NCBI RefSeq assembly: GCF_900636365.1
Contig: NZ_LR134266.1
Location: forward strand, 1,873,501-1,937,500
From: Streptococcus viridans
Lineage (GTDB): Bacteria > Bacillota > Bacilli > Lactobacillales > Streptococcaceae
Direction: 5' to 3'
DNA: 64,000 nucleotides
Shown here piece by piece: positions 61,928 through 64,000 of the stretch. A model generated the notes under the pieces. That model was not told where the DNA came from and searched no databases. It was given only the letters and a program-made list of their open reading frames with translations. Both the position numbers and the translations under genes were made by a program. Positions within the stretch are counted from its first letter, which is position 1; every line of letters starts with the position of its first letter.

Positions 61928-63468
61928 TTTTTTATGTCTCCTGATAATGTCTTATTCTTTAATTCTACCAAATTTTCATTGATACGGCGATAAATTGTAG
62001 TCAAGTCAAGCAATTCTTGCTCGACAGCCGGCGTCAATTGATCCGCTGTCATCCGCCATGCCCAGTTGCCACCAAGAGTAGATGGGAAGTTCATTCGCGC
62101 TGAACCATCCAACTCTAACAAATCTTGCATGGTAGCGATGGCCATAAAGCTGACTGAAGCAAAGACGGTACGAAGCATCGCATGTGGAACAGATTCGTAT
62201 TCTTTACGGTTGGTGTAACGAGCAAGGTACTCACGAGTTGGATCGTCAATTTCATTGCGGTACCATCCAAGAACCGTGTTGTTATCATGTGTACCAGTGT
62301 ACATAACAGAGTTATTTGGCGCTAAGTGAGGGCTGTCGATACTTTCATCATCAGGATTGAAGGCAAATTGAAGAATCTTCATGCCTGGGAAGCCTGTGCG
62401 CTCACGAAGCTCAATGACTTCGTCCGTCATGAAGCCAAGGTCTTCTGCGATGATGTTCAAATCACCGAGTTCTTCTTTCACTGCGGCAAAGAGTTTGTAG
62501 CCAGGACCTTTGACCCATTTACCTAGTGCTGCTGTATCAGAACCAGCTGGGATTTCCCAGTAAGATTCAAAACCACGGAAGTGGTCGATCCGCACGATGT
62601 CGTAGATCTTGAAGCTCTCACGCAAGCGTTCAATCCACCATTTGTAACCATCTTTGTCCATTGCTTCCCAGTCATAGATTGGGTTACCCCAAAGCTGACC
62701 AGTTGCTGAGAACTCATCTGGTGGGCATCCTGCGATGCAGGTTGCTTTTCCATTTTCATCTGTTTTGAAGAGATGAGGATTTGCCCACATATCGCTTGAA
62801 TCTTCCGCTACGTAGATTGGCATATCACCTACGATCTCAATATGGTTGTCGTTAGCGTATGCTTTCAATTTCAACCATTGTTTGAAGAAGAAATACTGTG
62901 TTACTCGATGGTAAGTCAATTTGTCTTCCAATTGAGCGCGGTATGAAGCAAGGGCTTCCGGTTGACGTGCACGAATCGCAGCGTCTGGCCATTCTGTCCA
63001 TGCTTTTAATTCAAAGTGCTCTTTAATAGCCATGTATTCTGCGAACAATTCCAACCAAGCTGCATTTTGCTCAACAAAACGGCTGAAGTCATCCCAATCA
63101 CCGTTTTCGATAAAAGCTTTAACTGCTTTTTCTAGAAGGGGACGACGTTGTTCGAAGATCTTCTCATAGTCTACTTCTGTTGGATCTTGACCAAAATCAA
63201 CACCTTCAACATCAGATGCATCCAAGAGCCCTTGCTCGATCAAGAGATCGAAGTCAATAAAGTGGGTGTTCCCTGCAAAAGCTGAGAAAGATTGATATGG
63301 AGAATCTCCATAACTGGTTGTTCCGAGAGGCAAAATTTGCCAATACCGTTGCTTGGTCCGAACCAGGAAATCCACAAAATCGTAAGCTGCTTGACCAAAC
63401 GAACCGATTCCATACTTCCCAGGCAAGGATGAAATGTGCATCAAGACACCACTTTGGCGTTTTTTCAT
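61915..63468 (-). CDS. malQ: 4-alpha-glucanotransferase (amylomaltase)
   Basis: It disproportionates maltodextrins to make substrates for MalP. The 517-aa GH77 enzyme has [37 protein letters not shown] and [18 protein letters not shown]. The nucleophile region is [18 protein letters not shown], the acid/base [11 protein letters not shown] and the third carboxylate [14 protein letters not shown]. The ATG at 63468 follows AAAGGTGG; the frame opens 4 codons earlier at a GTG inside that site. It is first in malQ-malP and divergent from malX. Confidence 0.96.
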   Translation of the reverse strand: MKKRQSGVLMHISSLPGKYGIGSFGQAAYDFVDFLVRTKQRYWQILPLGTTSYGDSPYQSFSAFAGNTHFIDFDLLIEQGLLDASDVEGVDFGQDPTEVDYEKIFEQRRPLLEKAVKAFIENGDWDDFSRFVEQNAAWLELFAEYMAIKEHFELKAWTEWPDAAIRARQPEALASYRAQLEDKLTYHRVTQYFFFKQWLKLKAYANDNHIEIVGDMPIYVAEDSSDMWANPHLFKTDENGKATCIAGCPPDEFSATGQLWGNPIYDWEAMDKDGYKWWIERLRESFKIYDIVRIDHFRGFESYWEIPAGSDTAALGKWVKGPGYKLFAAVKEELGDLNIIAEDLGFMTDEVIELRERTGFPGMKILQFAFNPDDESIDSPHLAPNNSVMYTGTHDNNTVLGWYRNEIDDPTREYLARYTNRKEYESVPHAMLRTVFASVSFMAIATMQDLLELDGSARMNFPSTLGGNWAWRMTADQLTPAVEQELLDLTTIYRRINENLVELKNKTLSGDIKKCCH

Positions 63469-63646
63469 TGAGGGTACCACCTTTAGTTTAATATTTTTTG
63501 TTTCAAAGAAAAATAGACGAACCTTCTACACTGTTTCTGATCCAACTCCGACTCTCAGAAAGAATAGAAGAAGCCCAGCCATCAGACATAGAACTGAATT
63601 TAACCTATTTATAAATGACCCTAGGTCATATTTATGCAACGTCCAA

Positions 63647-63699
63647 GGAAAACGTTTGCGTTACGTGTCCATTATAAAATATTCCTTCAGTTTATGCAA
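63647..63699 (-). promoter_or_regulatory. malQP promoter with LacI-family (MalR/CcpA) operator
   Basis: Minus strand TTGCAT, 17 bp, TATAAT (63671-63699). CGCAAACGTTTTCC at 63647-63660 sits just downstream of the start site, where MalR would block transcription. The leader to malQ is about 195 nt and includes ATGACC-cta-GGTCAT. Confidence 0.85.
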
Positions 63700-63835
63700 G
63701 AGGTTTCCTAAACTTTTATGATTTTTTCTGCAGGTTCACTCCATGCCTAGTTTAACCCTTTCTTATTCTCTTGTCAACTATTTGTGTGTATATAATAGAA
63801 GATAAAAAAATTTTAAAAATTTTTGCACAAAGAGC

Positions 63836-63903
63836 TTGCAAACGTTTTCGCCCTGTGATATACTATTCGTGTTAAGGAAAACGTTTGTCTAAAACGTTTT
63901 CAA
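63836..63903 (+). promoter_or_regulatory. malX promoter with three ACGTTT operators
   Basis: TTGCAA, 17 bp, TATACT at 63836-63864. One operator (TTGCAAACGTTTTCGC) overlaps the -35 and spacer. Two more (GGAAAACGTTTGTC at 63876 and AAAACGTTTTCAA at 63891) lie downstream of the start. The rest of the 63481-63941 gap is AT-rich with a further TATAAT near 63790 but no gene. Confidence 0.85.
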
Positions 63904-63941
63904 CTAATAATCTTATTTTTATTCTTTAGGAGGAATAAATC

Positions 63942-64000
63942 ATGAAACGCACAATTCTTCGAAGCGCTGCTGTACTTGGTACAGTTGGATTCGCATCACT
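63942..64000 (+). CDS. malX: Maltodextrin ABC transporter substrate-binding lipoprotein, N-terminus only
   Basis: Only about 19 codons are inside the window (MKRTILRSAAVLGTVGFAS), the start of a lipoprotein signal peptide. AGGAGG lies 10 nt upstream. The AVLGTV segment resembles streptococcal MalX. The divergent malQP genes and shared MalR-type operators support the call. The lipobox and binding domain are beyond the right edge. Confidence 0.8.
   Translation, partial: MKRTILRSAAVLGTVGFAS

Overview
The window reads as chromosomal DNA of a low-GC Gram-positive coccus, most likely a Mitis/Sanguinis-group Streptococcus. The grounds are a pneumococcal histidine-triad (Pht) protein beside an AdcAII lipoprotein, a Wzg/Wzh/Wzd/Wze capsule-type locus, pbp2a next to rpmG-secE-nusG, a cinA-recA pair with a SigX (ComX) cin-box, an ireB-ruvX-DUF1292 cluster, argR/mutS with divergent argS, and malQ-malP opposite malX. 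S. parasanguinis or a close relative is my best guess. That is an impression from memory, not a search result.

Layout. 0-4.5 kb: 5' end of tsf, rpsB, tRNA-Cys, a lipoprotein, nusG, secE, rpmG, and a zinc metallopeptidase that is frameshifted at a run of eight G. 4.5-12.6 kb: pbp2a divergent from a pseudouridine synthase, then an adcAII-pht zinc-acquisition pair under a clear AdcR operator. 13-21.2 kb: two large secreted proteins, an LPSTG-anchored adhesin with seven Cna-B repeats and a CHAP-domain protein with tandem Bsp-like repeats. 21.3-37.9 kb: a polysaccharide locus on the minus strand, read from cpsA to a terminal glycosyltransferase. 38-51.5 kb: housekeeping and lipoprotein genes (cls, folC, DUF1292-ruvX-ireB, two DUF1307 lipoproteins, spx, recA, cinA, tag, ruvA, mutL). 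51.8-64 kb: a LytTR/DUF3021 regulatory pair, mutS-argR, argS, a small membrane protein, an nrdI-like flavodoxin, malP, malQ and the start of malX.

How the genes work together. The polysaccharide locus combines a Wzx/Wzy assembly line with functions familiar from wall teichoic acid: a ManNAc-forming epimerase, a TagA-type transferase, a TarI/TarJ pair for CDP-ribitol, and a LicD phosphotransferase. UDP-galactopyranose mutase supplies galactofuranose. The predicted product is a ribitol-phosphate- and Galf-containing surface polymer. The adc/pht, malQP/malX and cinA-recA groups carry visible operators for zinc, maltodextrin and competence control.

The least explained signal is a family of about 140-bp elements with four copies, at 4577, 8154, 12700 and 52737. 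Each copy can fold into a closing helix around three hairpins. Two of the hairpins change sequence between copies while keeping their pairing, and one loop stays constant. Each copy lies in the same sense just downstream of a gene. A second family of about 176 bp with inverted termini has two copies, at 40678 and 58277. No insertion sequence, prophage or CRISPR array was seen.
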